NCBI GenBank assembly: GCA_023362775.1
Contig: JALMGJ010000011.1
Span: 18,092,001 to 18,156,000, forward strand
Length of the DNA stretch: 64,000 nucleotides
Origin: Charina bottae
Lineage: Eukaryota > Chordata > Lepidosauria > Squamata > Charinaidae
Reading direction: 5' to 3'
How positions within the stretch are numbered: the first letter of the stretch is position 1; each line of letters opens with the position of its first letter. A model generated the notes under the pieces. That model did not search any database and had not been told where the DNA came from. It saw only the letters and a list, made by a program, of their open reading frames with translations. Of this stretch, positions 46,001 to 58,673 are shown piece by piece. The translations under genes and the position numbers were made by a program.

Positions 46001-49000
46001 GGACTACATGTACTTCAAAAAAAATGGAGTAAGACAATCATTTGCATGTTTTATGTTCAGATTGCAGAAGCAGAGATTTTACTGCTTGATGCAAGTATTA
46101 TGTTTTTTTTTCTCAAGAGTCTAATCTTTAGGACTGCAACAATCTGTTGTGAAGCATACAGGCAATATCAGGTACAGTTTCAGAAACTCAGGGCACTTCC
46201 ACTTGGTTCTTTGCAGCCCTCTAAAATCAGCTATATTGGAGTTTGGCAGCTGAGCTGATTTATTTCCGGCTCAGGGCAGTATAATCCAAAACAAAGTAAA
46301 ATTATCTATCTTTCAGCCACGATGCTCTCTGCAAAGCTTGGGATAAATTCATTTTCCCATTAGCAGGAATTCTTGCCTCTCTTGAAAGAGGTCAACCAGC
46401 AGAATGATCAAAATCTCAACCTGAGGCCTAAAATCAAGCTATGGAAAATATCTAGTGTCCTTGCCCAACCTGGTGGGTCCAGGTATATTGGGATACCACT
46501 CCCATCATCTCCCCCCAGCATGTCCATCCTTGCTGGAATTATGGAACTTTTTTATCAACACATCCTGAAGGTATAAAGGAGTGATCTAAGGAGACATGCC
46601 AGGGAGACTTATTATCTATGGCAGAGCTTTCCAAACTCTGTGTCGCGACACAAAAGTCTGTCGCCACACACAGTCTGGTGTGTCGCCACACAACCCGGAA
46701 GCGCTGATCATCATCAGCGCTTCCGGGTTTTCCCGCGGCGACACACCAACGGCGGCGCGCAAAAACTGAAAGCGGCAGCAGCAGCGCTTCCGGGTTGGTG
46801 TGTCGCCGCGGGAAAACTTTGGAAAGCCCTGATCTATGGAGTATTCATCTATCAGACAAAACTTGTAAAGTGTATCCTAGTTCTGCGTAATCACTGTAGC
46901 CTCCAGAGTGTGAAAGCTAGAAGAAGCAAGGTCAGATGTAGAGAGAGACTGAGATCAGGCAGGTGCATTACATAATAACATCTGAACATTATCAACTGCC
47001 CCTTTCTCAGAGAAGTGATCCACTCTCCGTCCATTGGGGCACACAGACAGGAAGAAGAGAGGTAAGATTTGAACCTGAAGATATATGTGTATGTATTCAA
47101 CCTGTGCCCTTGAATCTCTGCCTAATAACCTTCAAGTTTGAGTAATGGTCTAGATCAGGGGTCCCCAACCCCCGGGCCATGGACCGGTACCAGTCCGTGG
47201 CCTGTTAGGAACCGGGCCGCACAGCAGGAGGTGAGCGGTGGGCGAGCGAAGCTTCATCTGTATTTACAGCCGCTCGCATTACCACCTGAGCTCCGCCTCC
47301 TGTCAGATCAGCGGCGGCATTAGATTCTCATAGGAGCGCGAACCCTACTGTAAACTGCGCATGTGAGGGATCTAGGTTGCGCGCTCCTTATGAGAAGTCA
47401 GAATCCGACACTTATTTTAGTCCGTGCGTGGCCCGCCCATTATTTTATTTACCACTTCCGATGGTTTCATCCCAAAACCACCACCACCCCCGGTCTGTGG
47501 AAAAATTGTCTTCCACAAAACCGGTCCCTGGTGCCAAAAAGGTTGGGGACTGCTGGTCTAGATGAAACCTGATGCAGACCCTCCTTTAGAGGTTTTATCT
47601 GTGGTCTCGATTCTGTTGGAGCTTTTTTATCTCAGCTCATACCTGTTCTCCTACTGCCTCCATCTTCAGTCGCCATTCCCTACTCGGGGCTTCATTCTCA
47701 AAGTAAACAACTTTGCCGATGTGATCATAGCGAGGGGCTCCCACTACCAGACCATGACTCCCATTGAACTGGACAGGCTGAGAAGAATAGCCTAAAGGGG
47801 AGAGAAAACAGCTAAAATAAGTCATATGATGATACAGGAACCTAGTAACCTTCAGAAGCTCAGTCAAGCTTGGGATGTGTTCATTTGGAGGATAATGATG
47901 TAAAAACCGTGTCTCAGTTCAAAGACAAATGGAGTCTTTCTTAGGGATCCCATCTCACCCATGAAAAGTAAAGTTTGCCAAAATCTAGTTACTGACTGTT
48001 CCTTCATTAAAACTGCAGCTTCTACTTTCCAGACGCTTGAGGTTGTAGACCAGGGCTTCTCAACCAGGGTTCCGTGAAACCCTAGGGTTCCATGAGAGGT
48101 CACTAGGGGTTCCCTGGGGGATCACAATTTATTTAAAAAATTATTTCAAATTCGGGCAACTTCACATTAAAGAGGTAAGTTTCATTCTTTATTTTTAGTT
48201 TAAGAACACTGTTGAGGCATATATACAGGCCTACCCATGAAACAAATATAATAATTTTGTAACATCTGGCCTACATTTGAGCCTGGATGTGCAGGGGTTC
48301 CCCAAGGCCTGAAAAATATTTCAAGGGTTCCTCTAGGGTCAAAAGGTCGAGAAAGGCTGTTGTAGACAATAAAAAAGACATGAAACCTCATCGTAACATC
48401 AAAGAGCAGAGTTGCAAAACCCATGAAGTAACATTCCAGAGTGTCAGGCCCAGCCCAAGCACAACGAAGAGTCAGTCCATTCAAACTCCAGTTCTTTATT
48501 TGCTAACACCGTATAGACAGAATCTTGCCAGACTAAAGCTACTCTAACTAACCTAAGGGGAAATAACCTGGGAGACTCTAGGGCAGGGCTATCCTGAACC
48601 TCTTCATTTCCCCACCATTGCCCCCCAGACTGTGCCTCCGCTTATCTCCTCCTCCTCCTTGGAATGTGCTCCCTCCTTCCTGAGAACCGGCGGCACCGCC
48701 GAAATCCACCACACAGAGTGACATTAAAATTAGAGAGAATTAGAGCATCATCTAGCACAGAGATTTCCAAACTTTTCATGTTGGTGACACACTTTTTAGA
48801 CATGCATCATTTTGCGACACACTCTTACAGCAGGGCATCATTTTGCGACACACTCTTACAGCAGGGCACAAGGCAGGCACTAGGGCCTGCGTGGAATCAC
48901 AGCAGGTTTGGAGGCAGCAAGGCACAAGGCAGGCACTAGGACCTGCGTGGAATCCTGGCAGGGCAGGTTTGGAGGCAGCAAAGCACAAGGCAGGCACTAG

Positions 49001-52000
49001 GACCTGCGCGGAATCCTGGCAGCAGCTGCGACACACCCAGACACTGCAGCCGACACACTAACGCATTCCAAACTGTGTCACGACACAAAAGTGTGTCGCC
49101 ACACACAGCGTGGTGTGTCGCCACACCACCCGGAAGAGGCGGCGCGCGCGTGCATGGCGGCAGTGGCAGCCGCTGCCGCCGTGCATGTGCACGCCGCCGC
49201 ACGCCCCCCCGCGCCGCCGCCGTGCATGCGCGCCGCCACATGCCCCCACGCACCGCCGCTGGTGTGTCGCCAGTGGCGGCACTTTGGATAGCCCTGCACT
49301 AACGTGTTGCGACAGACAGTTTGGAAAGCTCTGATCTAGCAGGATCCCACATCTTTTGGGACCAGGAATGCATTCAGATTTTGACAGCCTGTTACAGGCA
49401 TACTCTCAAATACTCTCCCCTTCTGGGGGAGATGGGCGGTGATATAAATATAATAATAAAAAAACAGGCTTCAGCTGAACCCTGGTAAGACGGAGTGGCT
49501 GTGGATTAATGGCCACTCGGTTTCTGGGAATTTGTCATCTTTAGTTCTGGATGCGGTTGCACTACCCCAGACAGACACGGTGCGTAACTTGGGGGTCCTC
49601 TTGGACTCACGACTCCTGTTCGAAGAGCAGGTGGCAGTCGTGGCCAGGAGGGCCTTTGCTCAACTTCGTGTTGTGCGCCAGTTACGCCCTTTCCTTGACC
49701 GAGAGGCCCTTTGAACGGTCACTCATGCCCTGGTTGTCTCCCATATAGACTACTGTAACGCACTCTACATGGGGCTACCCTTGAAGAATATCCAGAGGCT
49801 ACAGCTGGTGCAGAATGCGGCTGCACGGGCAGTTTTAGGTGCACCAAGATCGTCACACATAACACCTCTGCCCCGTGAGCTGCATTGGGTACCAGTTTGC
49901 TTCCGGGTCCAATTCAAGGTGTTGGTTATCACCTTTAAAGCCCTACATGGCATGGGACCAGGTTATGAGGGACCGCCTCATCCCCATTACATCATCCCGT
50001 CCCACCCGATCTTGCAGAAAGGGCATGCTGCAGACCCCCTCTATGAAAGAATTCCATCTAGCGGGGTCCTGGAGGCGAGCCTTCTCTGCAGTAGCACCTG
50101 CCCTATGGAACATCCTCCCACCAGGGATAAGACAGGCCCCTTCACTCCTGGACTTCAGGAAAAAATTAAAAGCTTGGCTCTGTGATCTTGCCTGGGGCAA
50201 AAAGGAAAGCGGTCAAGCCTGGGGATGGCTGATTCCTTACAGCCACCTTAAATATCTCAAATATTTTAAATATGTTCAACGTCACCGTCAGAACCATCTA
50301 CCACTTGGATTTTATTGTATTTTTATTGTATTTATATTTTTATTGTTGTTTTTATTGTATTTTATTGATATTATGTTGTGAACCGCCCAGAGTCCCTCCT
50401 TGAGGGGGAGATGGGCGGTTATAGAAATTCAATAAATAAATAAATAAATAAATTAGTTGCCATAATGAGCATGATCAATATTTGTACCATATTTGAAGGC
50501 AAACTAGTGAACTTGCTTCCTACCATTGAACTAAATGGAAAAATGTAGTCTAACCTGGTTAGAAGAAAGCTTTGCATATCCCAAAATAACAGAGATAATA
50601 TAAAAGAGTCTAATTATAATAATTTCAGTAGAATCCCTTATTAGAAAGAGAGAGAGGTTTGCCAACAGATGGAGTTGTCTCTGGGGGAAATGCATACTGA
50701 TAGAACATGATGGAGGAGGGAGGAATTTGGGGTTTTATTTCTTACCAAGATATGAGTTATTCATATCTTTGAGGGTACTGGAGATATTAATAAATTCTGG
50801 GTCCCGGTTGCTGGTTTGATATAAAATCACCCCTCCAGACCAGTCGTAGGCACCCACAGCTCCAAGGACAGGGCCTTTCTAAATCACAGCAAAAAATTAG
50901 AGTAGGAATATAGTCTCAATGTTAAGATCAACTGGAAATTTTTTTTAAAATCCCTTAGCTTTAAGAAAAGATTAAAAAGTCAAAATTCAGCTGTTAACTT
51001 ATTCCATAGCACCTCCTACTGTTGTGGGTTGGTATTACATTCATACTGAAAGGGGAAGGTGCTCCCTTGTTGGGCCTGTTGCCAAGTTTAGCTGTAAAGT
51101 AAAGGTAAAGGTTACCCCCGCACATTTGTGCAGTCGTGTCCGACTCTAGGGGCCGGTGTTCATCTCCGTTTGTTAGCCTAAGAGCCAGCGTTGTCCGAAG
51201 ACACTTCCACGGTCATGTGGCCGCAGGACGCACGTGGAACGCTGTTACCTTCCCACCGAAGTGGTACCTATTCATCTACTTGCATTTGCATGCTTTCGAA
51301 TTGCTAGGTTGGCAAGAGCTGGGGCTAGTGCAGGAGCTCACTCCGTCACGCTATTTTGGAAAAATAGGCATTTTCAAAAGACAGTTCTGCAAACTTCAGC
51401 TAAGCTATCTCTGGCCAGTTCAGCAGCATGGTTCAATCTGGCTACAGGTCGTTTTGAGCACTGTCCCAATATTGAATCTACTACTTTACTACTACGACTA
51501 AAATGACTCACCGGGATCAGCAGGGCACTTAAACCTTCCTGGGACATTTCCATCTGGAAGGAACTGCTTCTCTGGAACTTGGTGCCTATGGGAAGGTACA
51601 GGGACAGCAGGCGAACAGGAGAGAATGCCATCAGTAAGGTTACAGTAAAATTGCATCTTGTAAGTCTTGCTTTAGTCCAGAAAACAAACAAATGGATAAT
51701 TGAACAAATCAACCCAGAGTTCTCACTCTAGGACAGAGCTTTCCAAACTGTGGGTCGGGACATGTTAGTGTGTCAGCTGCAGTATCTGGGTGTGTCGCGG
51801 CTGCTGCTGCCTCTGAGCCCTGCCAGGATTCCGCGCAGGTCCTAGTGCCTGCCTTGTGCCTGGCTGCCTCCAAACCTGCTGTGATTCCGCGCAGGTCCTA
51901 GTGCCTGCCTTGTGCCCTGCTGTAAGAGTGTGTCACAAAATGATGCCCTGCTGTAAGAGTGTGTCGCAAAATGATGCATGTCTAAAAAGTGTGTCACCAA

Positions 52001-55000
52001 GATGAAAAGTTTGGAAAGCTCTGCTCTAGGCACAAATGGCTAGGCTCAAACTACCCTATGGACACCTTATGCAAAGGCTGAGGTCTCGGGAGAAGTCTAT
52101 AGTTCTGGGAAAGGTAGAAGGAAAGAGAAGAGGATGACCAGCAACAAGGTGGTCTCGGTTACAGTAGCAGTGGGTTCATTGTTGGAAGACCTGAAGGACA
52201 TGTTGGGGACAGATCCTCCTAGAGCAAATCTATCTATGTGGTTGCTAAGAGTCGACATGAAACTAAAATGTTGAACCACCATCTTCTAAAATCCTCCCCA
52301 AAATAACTAAAACGTTATACCAAGCAGCAAAGTACCGCACAAAATTGTGCTCAAAACTCTAAATCAAGCAGCCGGCCTTGCCAGTGACTTCTGCACCAAT
52401 TGTTCTAAACCATAAATCATCTGAAAGAAGAGGTTACAAACTCTTGCTATGCCAGCAGTCGATTCCTTCCAAGTTCCAGTTTTTCACAAAATCCACAACT
52501 TGTTCCATCAGGAATCAGCTGGCTGAACTTTAACCCCTTTTGTGTCTCAGTTTGATTCATCCCCAGAATTCTCTACTGTTGTCCAAAATGAGTGCCATGT
52601 TCAGAGGGAATATGCCACTCTGCCAGAAAATATCAGGGCAGGGATAATTAAATAAACCATGAAAACCTAATTAGCCCGTCCTAAGAGGAGACTGTGCGCT
52701 CTGTGTCTATAGTGATCCATCATTTAATTTCCATTCTTCTGATACATGGAGCAATTTTACTGCATCTCTGCACTATGCTGGGTTGGATCATCTAGCTACT
52801 TCCTGTGCATCAATGGGGAAGAATGATTTGGTTTGGGAAGTACAGTAGATGCTTGTCATATCTCTGCCTGAGTCCCTGTTTTAGGACAGCCCCCAAATCA
52901 GAAGCTTGTTCAGATCAGTAATACACAAAAGCATTTGATGATTTGTAAACCGCCCAGAGTCCCTTGAGGGAGTTGGGCGGTGAGAAATAAATAAATAAGG
53001 AAGGAAGGAAGGAAGGAAGGAAGGAAGGAAGGAAGGAAGGAAGGAAGGAATGGATAAGCTCTACTGCAAGTGGATCATTCTTCCATTCTCAAAATGACAC
53101 ATCTTCCTTCAACCTCATTTCAGGAAAAACTTTGTACATTAACTTGCCTCAAGAGGAAAGAGAGGAAATAATTCCTGGGTTTGCTTCCTTAAAGCCCCAA
53201 GATTACCTTCAATGGCAAAGATTTTGTTCTGCAACTGGTCCTGGATGCTTTTCAAAGCGTTAAAATTATTTACTTTGAAAACGTGGTCATCATCTGGCTC
53301 GGATGCAATGTCTTTCAGTTCCTGTTGGACTTTGTTTGTTGAAAAAGCACTGCCAACCTTAATGTGGGAAAAGAGAGAAGGACGTCTCCAAATGTGACCT
53401 CCGGGTCCTATGGCACTCATATACGTTCATGCCACACAGTCGCTGCATTTAGCAAATGTTCAGCACGGCAGAAAAAGATTGGCAACTGAAAGTGATTGAA
53501 CAGTCACTTTCTCTCTCCATGGAACCTTGGAGGTTATTTTATTTTATTTTATTTTATTTATTTATTTTCTATCCCGCCTTTATTATTTTTATAAATAACT
53601 CAAGGTGGTCAACATGCCTAATACTCCTTCCTCCTCCTATTTTCCCCACAACAACAACCCTGTGAAGTGAGTTGGGCTGAGAGACAGGGACTGGCCCAAG
53701 GTCACCCAGCCGGCTTTCATGCCTAAGGCAGGACTAGAACTCTCAGTCTCCTGGTTTCTAGCCCGGAGCCTTAACTACTAGACCAGACTGGCTCTCATAA
53801 TCATAATGCATATAATCATGGTGTTTATAACCAAATATGGTTATATACACCATGATTATATGCATTATGATTCCCAAGTTAGTTGCATGAAGTCCCAACA
53901 CTGAAATCTAGCACAAAATCAGTATAAATGAATAGTATAGGTAGAAAGGAATATGCTTTTAATAAAAAAGAATTAATTGTGCTGAAAGACACATATAAAC
54001 TAATCATATTTTGCCATTGGGGCTCCTTAGAAGATCCTCACCCCGATAGCATAACGGATGATCCCGGCTTGCTCAGCTTCTGGTATCACCTGCCAATACT
54101 GAGCAACGTCATTCCTCTTGCTTCCATCGGTTATCACGATCAGGATCTTCGTCGCCCCATTCCGGGATCCCTTTTCTGTGATAAACAGTTCCCTCCTAGA
54201 GACGAAGAGGGAAGGAAGAGCGAACTGTGATTCAGCTCCTGGAATATTTTCCAAGAATACTGACCAGTGGAAAGGAGGGAGAGGAAGAGAAAGGAGAGAG
54301 AGAAGGAGAGGGAAGACTAATTATGAGAAGAAGCAGAAAGCAAGGATTTTCAGTGGGAGGGACAGGACGTACACAACTTTGCGGATGGCCGTGGCTGTTT
54401 TGGTCCATCCATGCAGCTGCTCCACTTCCATTACGAGGCGTGCGGGGTTTTGACTCTTGAAATTAAAATGTTCCCTGAAGTTCCCTGAAAACTGCATGAG
54501 AGCAAACTGGCGCAAGAAAAGAAGCATATGGTTAATATGTCGTGTTCTGCATGGGGGTCACTCAGAAGGATAATGGGGGAATGGAAACATACTGTTTTGG
54601 GACACTTTTCTTTTCATGTTCTCAACTGTGGCAGGTCTATTCAGGCCACGGGCAAACTTAGTCAACTTCTCCAAAATTCAAACTTGAAATGCCAAATTTA
54701 GATGGAAACAGAAGGATCCTTTCGAAAAGACCTCTTATGCCCTCCCGATGCTTTCTCATAAAGGAAATTATATTGACTGGTCAAACTCAGCACTCCTTGC
54801 TACTTGCTGTTCTAAAGCACCTGTCATCTGAGGTTTTGAAAAAGTAAGATAAAATAACATTTCCCGGTTATTGTGAGTAAATGTCACTTTAAACCTGACT
54901 GAAGCCCTAGTGTTTGTATTATACATGGTGTAAATATATTGGGTTTTTCCCAGTGCTTCGCAGAATAGCCAGAGACCACCGCTGCCTGAGCAGTAAAGAC

Positions 55001-58000
55001 CCAGAGGGACTTAGCAGACCCTTGTCACGGTTACTCAAACCAGCGCCTGGGATGTCCTTATCTTGAATGCACCCAGGCCAGAACATCACTGGTGAAAGAA
55101 CAGCTCCCCCAAGCCCTTATTTAAGGCATAGGTCAACAACTATCTTGAATAAAAATAGTAATCTACTATACAATCTATCTAATCTCCACACTTAGCTGTT
55201 TTCTGTGAGTGACTTTCCCAGCATTCTAGTCTGAACTCTGCCACCGATCATCCATCCATCCATCCATCCATCCTTCTCGCTGTTCCAGAAGCTTAGGCAG
55301 ACAATTTTGGCTTCTTAATGGATGTATATGCATTATGCAGAGCTTAAACATATGCAGAATAATCACATATAAGGAGAAAGGATGTAGCCTTGCCGGTAAA
55401 GTATATTGGCCCATTTAGCATTTTTATTTTGACTTCCAAGCCACTCTGCAGGATCTCACAATTACACAGGGTGTCTATTGGGGGAGGAGGAGGGGGGTTC
55501 AGAAAAGTTAGGATGGCAGCCACAGCACATGCAAAGTCCTATCCCTTGTGTACATGTGTTGCATATGCACCAGACTTATAAAAGGGGCAGCATTTCAGCT
55601 GTGTCGTCATGACCCTCATCTTGATTTTTTCAACCTTCCCCCATGGATCTTTTCCACCATGTGCCATTTGACTTTTTAGATCCTGGAGAAGGAACCTGCA
55701 ATATTCTTCATGCATAACATTCACTCAGCCACAGAGCAGATGTTCTCCTGTTTCTATGTGGATTTAACAATTGAGCAATAATTAACAGAAGACTAATATC
55801 CTGCAGAGGCAGAATGTCTGGAGGAGGGGTGTCAAAATTGGCGAGAGGATGGATGGAATGTTGCGATGCAAACATTCCAAAGGGGCAGGGCTTGCATTGT
55901 GCATTCCGTCCACCATTTTACCCTAACCCTTTAATTTAATAGTATTAGCAACAGAAAATGTTGTTAGCAACCATTGCAAATGACAGGGGCACAAATGGAG
56001 AAAGTGATACTTCAGTAGCAGTGGATCGGGTCGTGACTTGGTCCATATCACTGGAGAACAGACCTGCAGCATGGCCCTCCCTCCACGTCCATTACCAAGG
56101 TATGTCTGCCAGAGAGATTCTCGATGACCTCAGAAACAAATTGCTTCATCTTTTCAAAATCTGCCTCCTGGATGCTGCTTGAGCCATCAATCAGGAAGAC
56201 AATGTCAGTTGGATGAGGGGTGCATTCTGATGATAGATACGTGGAGAGAGAAGCACAAATACATTTATATGACCCATCATGCTACTCCCTTTCCAGGCCC
56301 ATCAATACAACCTCCATTGCCCACCATGGTGTTGGTCAGTTAAGGCTTTCACATAACACTTTTTATTAAGAGAAGGAAAGAACAGACTTAGTTACCGACC
56401 TTAGTCATATCCATGCCCGATGCAGAAGTCCCTACTAACTGTAAAACCAATACTGATCTACTTTGGCACATTTTGGCTGCTATGCCCCAGGTACAATCCA
56501 AGTCCAGATTTATCCATGCATGCTCAGACTATTCAATGCAAGATAGAATCTCTAATTTAGAGATTATTTTGGAAGCCACCGTATTCATATGCCACCACTG
56601 AGGAAGTCCATGCTGTGTCATGATTTCTGCAGGAATCACATTTGGGAGGCTATTCAGAAATGTGGACTCCTTATGCTGTTATACTGTATATGCTTAATTT
56701 CCCATTATTTATTATTAAGGGCACTGGTTTAAATGTGAATAATTAAATGGCATAACATGACACAAACTATCTATTGAAAGCATACACAGGAGATGTATGT
56801 TTTCATGGGTTTTTTTGTTTTCCTCCTTTCTACTTGTTTGTGAGGCTAACAGAAATTACAGAAAAGAGAATTTGAACAGAGGGAGAGAGACATCAGGGTA
56901 GCCATCATCACTAGGGAAGAATGAGATTCTCAATGAATTGAAAAGAGGAATCTACATTTGCAATGCATATATTCTGTTTTGCTTAGGTAATGGAGCTTTA
57001 TTCCTGTTTCCTATTGCCAGTGTTTCTTTGTTTTCTCCAAAACAGTGAAAACAAAGGTATACAAGTGTGCAGAATGTCGGTAGCATTGCCTCATTCAAAT
57101 TGGAGAGAATAAACATGATTAAAATAAGCTGCTGTCCATCTCTGTTTCTACATCTGGGAAGAGGAATCTCAGACCATACATAAAAGGTTTCCCCTGCACA
57201 GTCGTGTCTGACTCTAGGGGCCGGTGCTCATCTCCGTTTGTTAGCCGAAGAGCCAGCTTTGTCCAAAGACGCTTCCACGGTCATTTGGCCGGCATGACTC
57301 GCGCGGAACGCTGTTACCTACCCACCGAAGTGGTACCTATTTATCTACTTGCATTTGCATGCTTTCGAATTGCTAGGTTGGCAAGAGCTGGGGCGAGTGC
57401 GGGAGCTCACTCCGCACGCAGGGCTAGGGATTCGAACCTCCGAACTTGCGATCTTCCGATCGACAAGCCTGGCGTCTTACCCACTGAGCCACCACGCCCC
57501 CCAGACCATACATACATACATACATAAATATAGTATCAGCTGTGGAGGTGCTTCAGTAGACTGTAGTGCTTAATGACCTTCACTGATCTCAAAATAGCTA
57601 AGCAGGGTTGAATCAGGATAGCACTTGGAAGGGAGACAGCAGCAATAGTCAAGAGTGGGACATTAAAAAAAATCCCAATACAAGGCGATGGTCAACTACT
57701 TCCATCTTCTTGAGAGAAAGCTACATAGAGAATAGGAATCAGGAGTTTGGCAGTGCCTTTTCCAACAAACAAACTTTATTAAAAAGCAGAAGCTTTTGTG
57801 AGCTGCAACTCGCTTCATCAGATGCATAGCCTAACCCAGTGTTTCTCAACCTCAGCAACTTTAAGATGTGTGGACTTCAACTTGCTGGCAGCATGTGTGG
57901 CAGCATGTGTGGACTTCAACTTGCTGGCAGCATGGCTGGCTGGGGAATTCTGGGAGTTGAAGTCCACACATCTTAAAGTTGCTGAGGTTGAGAAACACTG

Positions 58001-58462
58001 GCCTAGCCACTCCATGCATCTGATGAAGTGACCTACAGCTCACAAAAGCTTCTGCCTTTTAATAGTTAGCCGGAAAAGGTGCAACCAAACTTTCTGATTT
58101 TTAGCTACCATAAACAAACTCTGCTCTTCTCCTACAACGTAGTAATTGTAAATAACATTCATTTTCATTGAACTGTGACTCCTCAGGTTTTTTCCTGGCC
58201 AGTCATTGCCAGCTTAGACCTATCAGGTTATGGGAAGTTTGGATTTTTTAAAATTCTAATAACTATCACTTGCTTTCATTGAACTGATTTCCAGTTTTAA
58301 TGCTCATTCACCCAGCTTTGAGATTCTATTAGAATTTCAGGGTCTACATGCTGGAAATACGAATATTTAGGTTGTATATTAACTTTCACACTCCTAAACT
58401 ATAAGAACTAAAAACCTATTATTAAAACAAAAATAAAACGTTGAGTGATTCCCAAAAATTTT

Positions 58463-58526
<64 letters not shown>

Positions 58527-58598
58527 CCTCCCTCCCTCCCTCCCTCCCTCCTTCCTTCCTTCCTTCCTTCCTTCCTTCCTTCCTTCCTTCCTTCCTTC

Positions 58599-58673
<75 letters not shown>

